Part shown: positions 1-7,481 of the stretch, in pieces
Layout of the letters: the number at the start of each line of letters is the position of its first letter
Position numbering within the stretch: position 1 is the first letter of the stretch
NCBI GenBank assembly: GCA_036796255.1
Contig: DAIRDH010000066.1
Span: 1 to 16,775 of the forward strand
Length of the DNA stretch: 16,775 bases
Direction of reading: 5' to 3'
DNA from: T3Sed10-241 sp036796255
Lineage (GTDB): Bacteria > Bacteroidota > Bacteroidia > Flavobacteriales_D > Cryomorphaceae
Position numbers and translations under genes: made by a program
The notes under the pieces: generated by a model
What the model was told of the DNA's origin: nothing
The model's input: only the letters and a program-made list of their open reading frames with translations
The model's database searches: none

Positions 1-1
1 T

Positions 2-139
2 CTTTTCATTTTCGGCTTAGGTGGCTTTGGTGAAGTGGGCGCTCAGCTGCAGGAGTGTGATGACAAGGGTTCAAGTGTGGATCATTTTATGGTGGCGAAA
101 ATAGGGAGAAAAAGTAGGGGGATGAGTGGTATTTCATAA
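2..139 (+). CDS. Possible C-terminal tail of a gene truncated by the window edge
   Basis: An open frame enters from the left edge and runs 45 codons to a TAA at 137-139. It begins LFIFGLGGFGEVGAQLQECD and ends in a basic, glycine- and serine-rich tail. No family is recognised. An open run of this length is not rare by chance, so coding status is uncertain. On the other strand a possible start (ATG AAA AGA, reading left from position 9) could instead open a gene that leaves the window. The two readings are mutually exclusive in most layouts and the neighbouring sequence would decide. Confidence 0.25.
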   Translation, partial: LFIFGLGGFGEVGAQLQECDDKGSSVDHFMVAKIGRKSRGMSGIS

Positions 140-178
140 GCAGATTGGGCAGATGCTACGCAATTGCAGGGCTGAAAT

Positions 179-200
179 GACCGCTTCGCTGTATGCGGTC
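179..200 (+). terminator. Weak hairpin after the left-edge reading frame
   Basis: GACCGC (179-184) pairs perfectly with GCGGTC (195-200) around a 10-base loop and is followed by CGTCCTTTTA. The stem is short and the T-run imperfect, so this is at best a weak intrinsic terminator for whatever ends at 139. Confidence 0.2.
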
Positions 201-341
201 CGTCCTTTTACCAAGAAGTTGTTGGAGCCAAATGGATGTGATTTGACCAAAACTATTTATTCTAGCTCCAGGAGGAAATTCACTTAGAAAAATCACCTGC
301 TGTTTGCGCAAAGCAAATTCTTAAGTACTTTGGTCTCTCAG

Positions 342-1721
342 ATGCAGCCCCTCGAAGATAGCACCCCAAAATGGCTCATGCGCACGCAGGAAAGGAGTTG
401 GGAGCCCGAAATCCTTATTTCAGGTATTGTATTGCTTGCCTTGACCCAGGTGCCACGCTTGCTTGATGGTTTGCATTTTTGGCTTGAAGAGCGTACTTCC
501 ATGTTTTATTTCTACACCAGCGATGTAGACGATATGTTTTTTTCGGCTCTGAAGGTGAGTACGTACTGGCTTATGACCGGACTTATTTTTCATCTGATAC
601 TGCGCAGCATTTGGGTAAGTTTCGTGGGTCTTAGCTATACATTTCCGGAAGGCATCAAGCTCGAAAAGCTCAGATTGCAGCCTTGGTTTCATGATCGCCT
701 GCTGCGATTGCCCGATTTTAAGAGCGCTGTGGTGCGCCTTGAAAACATATGCAGCGCCATGTATGCCATTGCATTCATGCTGGTCATGGCCACCATCAGC
801 TTGGTGATGTTCCTGCTTTTTGTAACCCTACTTGCTGTGGTTTTGGTGACCATTACACCACGCCTGATAGAAAGTGATGGCAATATCGATAGGATCATGA
901 TTGTGTTGGTATTGCTCACCGCCATGCCATACTTCATTGATTTTATGACGCTTGGGTGGCTCAAGCGCCTTTCAGGCTTTTGGAAAGTGTACCGATACGT
1001 GTACCGATTCATGGGTGCCATCACCTTTGCGGGGGTATACAGGGGCATTTATTATGGCCTTATTACCAACATAAGCCGATGGAAGGTTTTTTTCCTGATC
1101 TTTGTCTATGTGGCAATTACGGCATTTGGTGTCATCGCTGAAACGAAAGGTTCATTTGGGCGGTCCTCGCTTATGGGAAGTTATCTCGGTCTTTCCACCA
1201 TGGATGGCTATTACCGCGATACCCAACCCGATCGCTACAGCACCTGGGCCCACATCCAGTCGCAAACCATTGACAATGGCGTGCTCGAACTCTTTCTCGT
1301 GTACAAGGCGCAATTCGACGGTATCATCTTAAAGAACTGTGACAACTTGCAGGCAGTGGTGGACTCTCCCGACGTGGATCCTTACGAAAAATCACAGAAA
1401 AAACTGGAGTGCCTTAAAGCCCTTCACACCCTGAAAATCGATAACGAAACTGTGGACATGGGCCACCCTTACATGCGCGAACTGAGTCAAACCGGCCAAA
1501 TGGGATTAAGCACATGGATTGACGTGTCGCACCTCGACCGCGGCCACCATGTGTTGGAAGTGGTAATTCATTATTCGCCAGGGCATGCCTTCACACACGC
1601 CCATATTCCTTTCTTTCTGAACACCGATACTTCCAAAAAACAACCGCCCGTGCCCTCTACCCCTCAAAGTGCATCTGATGTGCCAGATGGCAATTCGGCG
1701 GTGGGAGATGAGCCGCAATGA
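342..1721 (+). CDS. Multi-pass membrane protein of unknown function
   Basis: 459 residues from the ATG at 342. The frame stays open back to a TTG at 330, but the ATG is the better start. Hydrophobic segments lie at about residues 23-44, 72-98, 140-174, 186-209, 225-245 and 253-275, giving roughly six membrane spans in the inner membrane. The last 180 residues are hydrophilic, with a proline- and serine-rich end, and probably form a soluble domain. No catalytic motif is visible and I do not recognise the family; it resembles uncharacterised membrane proteins of Bacteroidota. It is a single gene: the 600 bases upstream and 800 downstream carry no convincing partner. Codon content and length make a real gene very likely, while its function is unknown. 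Confidence 0.85.
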   Translation: MQPLEDSTPKWLMRTQERSWEPEILISGIVLLALTQVPRLLDGLHFWLEERTSMFYFYTSDVDDMFFSALKVSTYWLMTGLIFHLILRSIWVSFVGLSYTFPEGIKLEKLRLQPWFHDRLLRLPDFKSAVVRLENICSAMYAIAFMLVMATISLVMFLLFVTLLAVVLVTITPRLIESDGNIDRIMIVLVLLTAMPYFIDFMTLGWLKRLSGFWKVYRYVYRFMGAITFAGVYRGIYYGLITNISRWKVFFLIFVYVAITAFGVIAETKGSFGRSSLMGSYLGLSTMDGYYRDTQPDRYSTWAHIQSQTIDNGVLELFLVYKAQFDGIILKNCDNLQAVVDSPDVDPYEKSQKKLECLKALHTLKIDNETVDMGHPYMRELSQTGQMGLSTWIDVSHLDRGHHVLEVVIHYSPGHAFTHAHIPFFLNTDTSKKQPPVPSTPQSASDVPDGNSAVGDEPQ

Positions 1722-1762
1722 AGCTTTTGGAAGGGAGTGCTCTACTGCCATTGGCTCGTCTC

Positions 1763-1849
1763 TTATGCGCTCCAGAATTCATCAAATGAATCGGGTCGAC
1801 CAATGTGATTCTTCCAGCGCTCATCAGCCATTACAGAGCTTTTAATCAT
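1763..1849 (-). CDS. Possible 28-residue peptide or gene remnant
   Basis: The minus strand encodes a short frame starting MIKSSVMADERWKNHIGRPD and ending SFDEFWSA before a TAA. Unlike the GC-rich open frame in which it sits, this end has ordinary protein-like composition. It could be a small peptide, or the surviving C-terminal end of a decayed gene whose upstream part has been replaced by the repeat. No family is recognised and no promoter is visible. Confidence 0.2.
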   Translation of the reverse strand: MIKSSVMADERWKNHIGRPDSFDEFWSA

Positions 1850-1870
1850 GTATTCTCTTAAGTTTTGGTT

Positions 1871-2180
1871 GGCCCGGCATCGGAATAGCAATGCCAGGGG
1901 CGGCGCCGCTGCCACGTCACGTGGCATACCTGCAGCACTGGCGGCAGTGAAGTCCAAGTCCCACCAAGCCATAGCTGCCACGCTGCCGCAAAATAGCCCG
2001 GTACCTCCCGCCGCTCCACGCAGCACCCCAGTCCCCGCAGGGGCATGAGCACAGGCGGCTGTGCCGCCACTTCTCATGGCACATCTGCGACACGGGCGAC
2101 GCATGCAGCGTCGCCAGTACCGAAGGTGTCCCACAGGCCATATAGAAGCCACGCTGACGCAAAAAAGCCAGTTACCACCC
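1871..2180. repeat. Two diverged copies of a GC-rich palindromic intergenic repeat
   Basis: Copy 1 (about 1905-2009) and copy 2 (about 2063-2180) align along their length, best at their right ends: both contain GTCCCAC, then a GCCATA-like block, GCCACGCTG, then CGCAAAA followed by AGCC and TACC. Each copy carries strong small palindromes: GCCACG/CGTGGC (1911-1925) and CACTG/CAGTG (1936-1949) in copy 1, and GGCGACGC/GCGTCGCC with a 5-base loop (2095-2115) in copy 2. Between them are CCCC/GGGG (2033-2043) and GGCGGC/GCCGCC (2054-2068). The unit behaves like a repetitive extragenic palindrome. Divergence between copies indicates age, and whether it recurs elsewhere in the genome cannot be seen here. 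Confidence 0.6.
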
Positions 2181-2426
2181 AGCCCCGGCAAAAATTAATC
2201 CAAAAAAGCCTTGTTCAGCGCATTTCTCGGTTTCAGTTGCTTTGCCTGCATATAGCTGGTTTGGTTCTTTTCAGTCGGTTAAATTAGAATTTCTGGTGGA
2301 ATCGGGTGGGGTGTCTGATTTTAAAGTGGTCGAATATGACCAATTAAATCACAAGCTGCTTTGCCAGGTTTTTTGAGAAGTGTATTGGAGTGGATAGAAA
2401 AAGCCTATGCTATTGAGATTATTGTT

Positions 2427-2468
2427 AAAAAAATAAGAATGAAGGATTGTTTGATGTCCTTATTCTTA
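2427..2468 (-). terminator. Hairpin with T-run on the minus strand
   Basis: TAAGAAT plus GAAGGA (2434-2446) pairs with TCCTT plus ATTCTTA (2457-2468) with one bulged base and a 10-base loop. On the minus strand the stem is followed directly by seven T (seven A at 2427-2433), the form of an intrinsic terminator for leftward transcription. No leftward gene is visible to its right, so it may block antisense transcription or be fortuitous. Confidence 0.3.
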
Positions 2469-2519
2469 CAGAAATTGCAAAGCACAAAAAATGTGGGAAA
2501 TAACTAATTTCACACCAAA

Positions 2520-3197
2520 ATGCATCCCATGTCAAAGCACATCCTACCCATCTTAATGTGTTTTTTATCGCTCTCCACTAGCGCTCAGTTCTTGGACAAG
2601 ATTTACCTGGAACCAGAATATGTTATTAAATTTTCTGTTGGTGAAGCGACCAACCGATCCTTTGTGTACAACAATACACTCCAAGTAAATGTGCCGGAGA
2701 GATCAAGATTTAACTATCCGGTGCAAGGTTTGAACCTGACCATAGGCTATGCGCTGTCCGACAGGTTTTCTGTGGGTGTTGGTTCCGGAATTCACGTAGC
2801 CAAATTTGAGAACCATCCACTCATAGGAAGTGAATATTTCGACAGTGTTTTTCTTCCGCTTTACCTTCGGCTGCGATACCAGAAAGATTTTTCCAATCAA
2901 TGGATGCTCCTGACCGACCTCGATGGTGGCTATCAATTCTATCACGTGCTCTGGGGCAATAGGGAGGAAGGGTTTTTATTTGAGGGACAAGGCGGTTTGC
3001 TTTTGAACCTCAATGTCGGCATTGGCAAGGAAATCAATCGTTTCACTCCCATTTTAAAGATTGGTTACGAATTGAACCAGTTTTCCAATGAAGCCAGTCT
3101 CGGCATGTTTCCCAGCTTAGAGCTGGATTACAACGACAAGGTGTTCTATAAATCCTATTATCACCTGATTAGAGTATCCTTGAGTATTCAAATTTAA
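2520..3197 (+). CDS. Outer-membrane beta-barrel-like protein
   Basis: 225 residues from the ATG at 2520. A second in-frame ATG at 2529 gives a cleaner Sec signal peptide (MSKHILPILMCFLSLSTSAQ) with likely cleavage before or after the Q, so the true start may be 2529. After the signal the chain alternates short amphipathic strands with turns and aromatic girdle residues (for example LNLTIGYALSDRFSVGVGSG, LYLRLRYQKDF, LNLNVGIGKEI, YYHLIRVSLSIQI) and ends in a hydrophobic strand. These are usual signs of a small outer-membrane porin-like barrel of the OMP_b-brl type common in Bacteroidota. No ligand or partner can be inferred. It is monocistronic, with the DUF2721 gene 106 bases downstream. Confidence 0.7.
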   Translation: MHPMSKHILPILMCFLSLSTSAQFLDKIYLEPEYVIKFSVGEATNRSFVYNNTLQVNVPERSRFNYPVQGLNLTIGYALSDRFSVGVGSGIHVAKFENHPLIGSEYFDSVFLPLYLRLRYQKDFSNQWMLLTDLDGGYQFYHVLWGNREEGFLFEGQGGLLLNLNVGIGKEINRFTPILKIGYELNQFSNEASLGMFPSLELDYNDKVFYKSYYHLIRVSLSIQI

Positions 3198-3303
3198 AAC
3201 CTGGTTCAACGACGTTTTAGTCAATAAGGCCTGCTCCCGAGAGCATTGTATTGACCTTTGACCCATCAAAACACCGTTTACATAACGCATCCTTTTGATC
3301 TCC

Positions 3304-3711
3304 ATGGAAGCCCTCACCCTCACCACACCCGCCCTCCTCTTCTCCGCCATCTCACTGATCATGCTGGCCTACACCAACCGCTTTCTGGCCTATGCCGCCG
3401 TGATCAGAAACCTGCACGCCAAGTACCTGGAGCAACAGGACCACAAGCTCATCGAACAAATCAAAAACCTAAAACTGCGCCTGAACCTCACGCGTTATAT
3501 GCAAATATGTGGTATCACCAGCCTCTTGCTCTGCGTGCTGACGATGTTCATGATTTATGTTCATTATCAAGTATTGGCGGTGTGGGTGTTTGGCACCGCC
3601 CTCTTGCTGCTCATTCTTTCCCTGGCGCTCCTGATCTGGGAAATTCAAATCTCCATTCGCGCATTGAGCCTGCATTTGAGTGATATTGAAGCGCATTTGA
3701 AGCGGAAGTGA
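3304..3711 (+). CDS. DUF2721 family membrane protein
   Basis: 135 residues from the ATG at 3304; a TTG three codons upstream is a less likely start. The N-terminal TTPALLFSAISLIMLAYTNRF followed by a helix rich in charged residues, and then two adjacent long membrane segments (about residues 58-80 and 84-108), match the layout of DUF2721 proteins (PF11026): one N-terminal span, a cytosolic helical linker and a C-terminal hairpin of two spans. The family has no known function. The C-terminus is basic (HLKRK). The gene faces the oxidoreductase gene tail to tail across 131 bases, in which I see no clear terminator. Confidence 0.75.
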   Translation: MEALTLTTPALLFSAISLIMLAYTNRFLAYAAVIRNLHAKYLEQQDHKLIEQIKNLKLRLNLTRYMQICGITSLLLCVLTMFMIYVHYQVLAVWVFGTALLLLILSLALLIWEIQISIRALSLHLSDIEAHLKRK

Positions 3712-3842
3712 GCGCATTTCCCGGTTTGGTATGGTCATGCGTAAAAGTGCGGTGTAATGGGCCACGGCATGCAGGTTAAAGCAAATTCCGCAAATTCTAA
3801 TGGATAGCACACGTTGTAGTTCTCTTGCGGCAAAACAGAAGG

Positions 3843-4835
3843 CTATGAGACGCTGGCCAGCCTATGCCCATCCCCAAAAGGCTCGAGAATCACATTCCCT
3901 ATTTTTTGACCTGAGGCCACGTACCTGAATGCATTTTGAATCTCATCAAGGGAGTAGCTCCGGTCGATAAGGGGTTTGAATTTGGAGGTGCTCATCAGCG
4001 ACATCATGTGGTCAATGCTGCGCTGGATATTTACCGGAAGGGGAAATTTTACTTTCTTTCCACTGCTCAAAGTCCCGAGCAAAGCCATGTAGATGTTTTG
4101 TCCGCCAGGGCCCAGTTCAGATGAGACGTACACGCCACCGGGAAGCAACAGGTGCTTGCATTTGAAAAAGGTGCTCTTGCCTACCGCATCGAATACGAAA
4201 TGATAACGCTCCTGATCCTTGGTGAAATCATCCTTTTTGTAATCGATGATGCGGTCGGGGCCTAGCACCTTGATTTTTTCAACGTTGTCGGTGTCGCATA
4301 CCGCCGTGACTTTTACGCCTATCTGTTTCAGCAATTGGACTGCGGCTGAGCCGATCGCGCCTGTGGCGCCATTGAGCAGCACCTTTTGCCCTGCCTCGAG
4401 CTTGAGCTTGTTGATGAAATTGTAGGCGTAATGCGCTCCTTCGGCGCAGGCCACTGCTTCTGCAAAAGTAAATCCATCGGGAATAGTGGCCATGGGCGTA
4501 CCTTCTGGTATGGCGATGTACTGGGCGTGGCTGCCGAGACCGTGGTCGTGAAAGCCCCATACCTTGTCGCCTGGTTTGAAGCGCGTCACCAAGGTACCCA
4601 CTTCCTCAACGGTGCCAGCAAAGTCGCTGCCCGGCGAGGCCGTCCTCGGTCGCGGAAATCCTGTGAAGAAGCGCACCACAAAGGGATAGCCACTCAGGTT
4701 GCCGCAGTCGGTCCGGTTCACCGTGCATGCGTGGATGCGGATGAGCATTCCCTTGTCGCCGGGGTTGGGTTTTGCAACTTCTTTGACTTCAAGGCCCTCT
4801 GGAGGGCCATAGTGTGAACGGATGGCAGCTTTCAT
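3843..4835 (-). CDS. NAD(P)-dependent quinone oxidoreductase-like enzyme (MDR superfamily)
   Basis: 330 residues from the ATG at 4835. The frame stays open 29 codons further upstream, but that extension (rich in Ser, Phe and Lys) does not resemble the family, which begins MKAAIRSHYGPPEGLEVKEV. The GroES-like half covers about residues 1-130, with ASPGSDFAGTVEEVG at 66-80. The Rossmann half contains the cofactor-binding stretch NGATGAIGSAAVQLLK (155-170). The alcohol dehydrogenase zinc ligands are missing: the segment HACTVNRTD lacks the CGVCGTD pattern and the GHE motif is replaced by PGSDF. It is therefore a zinc-independent reductase of the quinone oxidoreductase or enoyl reductase type, presumably cytosolic. 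Substrate unknown. It stands alone, divergent from the lipoprotein gene. Confidence 0.85.
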   Translation of the reverse strand: MKAAIRSHYGPPEGLEVKEVAKPNPGDKGMLIRIHACTVNRTDCGNLSGYPFVVRFFTGFPRPRTASPGSDFAGTVEEVGTLVTRFKPGDKVWGFHDHGLGSHAQYIAIPEGTPMATIPDGFTFAEAVACAEGAHYAYNFINKLKLEAGQKVLLNGATGAIGSAAVQLLKQIGVKVTAVCDTDNVEKIKVLGPDRIIDYKKDDFTKDQERYHFVFDAVGKSTFFKCKHLLLPGGVYVSSELGPGGQNIYMALLGTLSSGKKVKFPLPVNIQRSIDHMMSLMSTSKFKPLIDRSYSLDEIQNAFRYVASGQKIGNVILEPFGDGHRLASVS

Positions 4836-5199
4836 GGTGTTTAGATTTTGGCTGTAATGGGAAAATGCTTTTGCCGAAAAGGGAAAAAATTGACACCGTG
4901 AAAGTAAGCGCTTCAACTTCACGCCAGTGTTGATTTTACACCACTGGATACGGAAGGTGATGAAGGGCGGAAAAATAATGATGTGGAGTCAGCAAAACAG
5001 AGACCTTAACACCTTGTGCCGGCCTATTGAATTGAACTGAGTGAAAGTGATACGCTCATTCGCCCTTTAATTCAAGCTTAAAGGATCAGCGCATGCCGTT
5101 GCCACTGTGGAAAAATATTTGTGCCCAAAAAGCTGTCGTTGAAAGGATATGCTATTTTTGTAAGAAGAATTCAATCAAATCTCAAAAATTAAAACGACC
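4836..5199. other. Divergent intergenic region
   Basis: 364 bases between the oxidoreductase (minus) and lipoprotein (plus) starts. It holds a good -7 element for the lipoprotein gene near its right end. I saw no structured RNA, repeat or further gene in the rest. Confidence 0.6.
5153..5160 (+). promoter_or_regulatory. Bacteroidota-type -7 element upstream of the lipoprotein gene
   Basis: TATTTTTG matches the TAnnTTTG consensus of the primary sigma factor of Bacteroidota exactly and would give a leader of about 30 bases before the ATG at 5200. A TTG at 5139-5141 is too close to serve as a standard -33 element, so only the -7 half is supported. The leader is A-rich, as is usual for starts in this phylum. 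Confidence 0.45.
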
Positions 5200-5691
5200 A
5201 TGAAAATGAAATTCAACTTTTTTGCCATCGGATTGCTGATTGCAGGAATGCTTTTGACCGGCTGCAGCGATGACGACGACAGCAACAACACACCGCCACC
5301 AGCTTCAAGGGAGCAGCTCATCGTAGCGAAGAATTGGGTTTTGGTTGCCCTTAACGTCGATCCGGCCATTTTCAACCCTCAGACGCAGACACAGATGAGT
5401 GATCTTTATCCATTGGTGCAACCATGTGAGCGTGATAACTTTACAAATTTTCAAAACAATGGAAATTACATTGTAGAGGAGGGTGCCACAAAGTGCGATC
5501 CCAACGATCCCAATACCGTTGAGAATGGCACATATACCTGGAATACTGACCGTACCGTCGTAGTGCTCAATCCGGCGCAAGGGAGTAGCTACGAATTTCG
5601 GGTGGTAACCCTCACCAGCACGGAGATGGTTGTGGAAGAAACCCTGGTGGAGCAGAATATTACCTACACCATTACTGCTACTTACAATTAA
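5200..5691 (+). CDS. Lipocalin-like surface lipoprotein
   Basis: 163 residues. A signal peptide of type II ends in the lipobox LLTGC, with lipidated Cys22. The next residues, SDDDDS, resemble the acidic lipoprotein export signal that sends Bacteroidota lipoproteins to the cell surface. The mature part has the pattern of small lipocalin-like lipoproteins of this phylum: a Trp-containing first strand (KNWVLVALNVD), a Cys followed by RDNFTNFQNNGNYIVEEGATKC giving a likely disulfide pair, then NGTYTWNTD and a run of beta strands ending in YTITATYN. The ligand is unknown. It converges on aroK with only 25 bases between stop codons and no visible terminator. Confidence 0.8.
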   Translation: MKMKFNFFAIGLLIAGMLLTGCSDDDDSNNTPPPASREQLIVAKNWVLVALNVDPAIFNPQTQTQMSDLYPLVQPCERDNFTNFQNNGNYIVEEGATKCDPNDPNTVENGTYTWNTDRTVVVLNPAQGSSYEFRVVTLTSTEMVVEETLVEQNITYTITATYN

Positions 5692-5716
5692 TTTGAAAGG
5701 AGTAAATATTTGCTGA

Positions 5717-6235
5717 TTATTCTTTTTGGCGCAAGCTGGCTACCAAGGTATCCAATTCCATTGTACGCACGCCTCTCGTGTGTACTTCCAAGTGGGAGCG
5801 GCAGTAAACCTTGCTGCGCTCTTCGAGGTGATGGCTCACATGCTCCAGCAGTTCCTCGGGATTGAGGTGGGCGATGAGGGGGCGCTTTTGGGGTTTCTCC
5901 AGCAGCCTCGATACAATCATTTTTGGCGGAAGCCGCAACCACAATACCGTCCCTGTGCTGAGCATCAAGTCCATATTGCCGTGGTGCATGGGTGCGCCGC
6001 CGCCTGTGCTGAGGAGTCCTTCGGTATTGCTTTCCGCAAAATCTTTCAAAGCGCGGTGTTCCATTTCACGAAAGTGGTCCTCGCCATGGCTGGCAAAAAT
6101 GGCCGGAATATCCATGCCAGCTGCTTGTTCTACAGCCATATCCAGATCGGTGAAGGGGAGGTCAAGGGCTTTGGAAAGGCGCTTGCCAAGGGTGGACTTG
6201 CCCACTGCCATATAGCCAACGAGGTATAGCTTCAT
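5717..6235 (-). CDS. aroK: Shikimate kinase
   Basis: 172 residues, the usual length. Cytosolic enzyme that transfers phosphate from ATP to the 3-hydroxyl of shikimate in the chorismate (aromatic amino acid) pathway. The Walker A loop is GYMAVGKST (7-15), where many homologues have GFMGSGKS or GPMGAGKS. Asp32 in FTDLD and Arg56 in HFREMEHRAL fit the shikimate-binding residues, and STGGGAP (76-82) is the conserved glycine motif. RPLIAHL in the C-terminal part matches the lid region with its ATP-contacting Arg. The gene is alone, not in an aro operon, and starts 45 bases from the divergent acetyltransferase-like gene. Confidence 0.93.
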   Translation of the reverse strand: MKLYLVGYMAVGKSTLGKRLSKALDLPFTDLDMAVEQAAGMDIPAIFASHGEDHFREMEHRALKDFAESNTEGLLSTGGGAPMHHGNMDLMLSTGTVLWLRLPPKMIVSRLLEKPQKRPLIAHLNPEELLEHVSHHLEERSKVYCRSHLEVHTRGVRTMELDTLVASLRQKE

Positions 6236-6280
6236 GATGGAGATTGTGAGATAAACGTATTTTCGCCAAAAATTTCGCCC

Positions 6281-7453
6281 ATGCGCGCTGTAAAGGTAAC
6301 CGATAAATCAACGCTCAAAGCCTGGCATGCCCTGCCGAAGGCCATTTATGCCAAGGATGCAAACTACATTCCGCACCTGAAGCAGGATATTGACAAGGTG
6401 TTTGACCCGAAGAAGAACAAGCTCTACCGCGAAGGGGGCGTCTCGGAACGTTGGATTTTTTACAATGACAAGAATGAATTGGTAGGCCGGGTGGCGGCTT
6501 TTGTAAATCCCAAAACCTCCAAAGCGGAGGAACAGCCCACGGGTGGTATGGGATTTTTCGAGTGCATCAACGACCAGCCAACGGCCAATTTCATCTTTGA
6601 CACTTGTAAAGCTTACCTCGTGGAGCAGGGCATGGAGGCGATGGACGGCCCCATCAATTTTGGAGAACGAAATCAGTTTTGGGGCTGCCTGAGCAAGAAC
6701 TTTACGGATCCCAATAGCTATGGGATGAACTACAATCCACCCTATTACGTGGAGCTTTTTCAGCATTACGGCTGGCAGGTTTATTTTGACCAATACCTCT
6801 ATGAGCGCGATGCACTGGCCTTGCCACAACCCGTATTTGTGCGCAAGTACGAGCAGCTCACAGAACATTACAAGATGGAAATTCGAAACGTCAAGGGGCT
6901 CTCAACGGAGCGTATGGCATCCGACTTTCGAAAAGTGTATAACGGTGGATGGGGCGGACACGCCGGCTTCAAGGAAATGACCGAGAGCGCCTCCCTGAAG
7001 ATCATCAAAAGCATGAAGCCCGTGATTGATCCACACATCGTATTGTTTGTTTACTACGAAGGCGAGCCCATCGCTTTCTATGTCAACATCCCCGAGCTCA
7101 ATGAGATATTCTGCTACGTAAATGGCAACCTCAACTGGTGGGGCAAGCTGGTATTCCTCTACCACAAGTGGCGGGGCACACCACATACACTCGTCGGCAT
7201 CATCTTCGGCGTGGTGAAAGAGTGGCAAGGCCGCGGCGTGGAAGGCGCCATGATCAAGGCCATGTCTGATTATATCCACGGCTGCAAAAAGCCGCCCTAC
7301 ACGCGCACCGTGCTCCAATGGATTGGCGATTTCAACCCCAAAATGCTCAAAGTAGCCGACAACCTTGGAGGTTCGCGTTACCGCGAATTGAAAACTTTTC
7401 GCTACCTCTTTGACCGCAGCAAGGAGTTCAAGCGGTGTCCTGTAGTGGAATAG
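6281..7453 (+). CDS. YghO-like GNAT-fold protein of unknown substrate
   Basis: 390 residues, typical for this conserved family. The N-terminus (WHALPKAIYAKDANYIPHLK, then the DIDKVFDPKKNKLYREGG segment) is the characteristic opening of YghO-like proteins, followed by ELVGRVAAFVNPK and a second part with GRGVEGAMIKAM (around residues 315-326) that resembles the GNAT acyl-CoA-binding loop. It is probably a cytosolic acyltransferase-like protein, but no substrate is established and acetyl transfer is inferred from fold alone. The start is fixed by an A-rich leader and a divergent neighbour. TATTTTCG at 6258-6265 differs from the TAnnTTTG element by one base and may be its -7 box. No downstream partner: the next 413 bases are repeat-derived. 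Confidence 0.8.
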   Translation: MRAVKVTDKSTLKAWHALPKAIYAKDANYIPHLKQDIDKVFDPKKNKLYREGGVSERWIFYNDKNELVGRVAAFVNPKTSKAEEQPTGGMGFFECINDQPTANFIFDTCKAYLVEQGMEAMDGPINFGERNQFWGCLSKNFTDPNSYGMNYNPPYYVELFQHYGWQVYFDQYLYERDALALPQPVFVRKYEQLTEHYKMEIRNVKGLSTERMASDFRKVYNGGWGGHAGFKEMTESASLKIIKSMKPVIDPHIVLFVYYEGEPIAFYVNIPELNEIFCYVNGNLNWWGKLVFLYHKWRGTPHTLVGIIFGVVKEWQGRGVEGAMIKAMSDYIHGCKKPPYTRTVLQWIGDFNPKMLKVADNLGGSRYRELKTFRYLFDRSKEFKRCPVVE

Positions 7454-7481
7454 GTTAAAACCGCCAGAGGCCGAAAGATAA

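Larger units (their letters stand above)
1722..2519. other. Gene-poor stretch with palindromic repeats
   Basis: Nearly 800 bases without a convincing gene. Several overlapping frames are open on both strands between about 1760 and 2290, but their translations are rich in Cys, Trp, Arg and Ala and follow the GC-rich repeat rather than protein constraint. The stretch holds two diverged copies of a palindrome-rich repeat (1905-2009 and 2063-2180), a possible 28-codon minus-strand frame at 1763-1849, an AT-rich segment from 2282, and a hairpin with an adjoining A-run at 2427-2468. Confidence 0.7.

Noticed and set aside
270..275. AGGAGG Shine-Dalgarno-like sequence
   Set aside because: No start codon lies at a suitable distance downstream, and Bacteroidota rarely rely on this motif.
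303..332. TTTG-N19-TACTTTG promoter-like pair before the first membrane protein gene
   Set aside because: The downstream element has one base fewer than TAnnTTTG, and initiation would fall nearly on the start codon; too weak to call.
1850..2287. Several overlapping open frames of 66 to 142 codons on both strands
   Set aside because: Their translations are dominated by Cys, Trp, Arg and Ala and mirror the repeat units in several frames at once, so they reflect the GC-rich repeat rather than genes.
4836..4922. N-terminal extension of the MDR oxidoreductase
   Set aside because: The extra 29 residues are unlike the family and the internal ATG at 4835 gives the canonical start.
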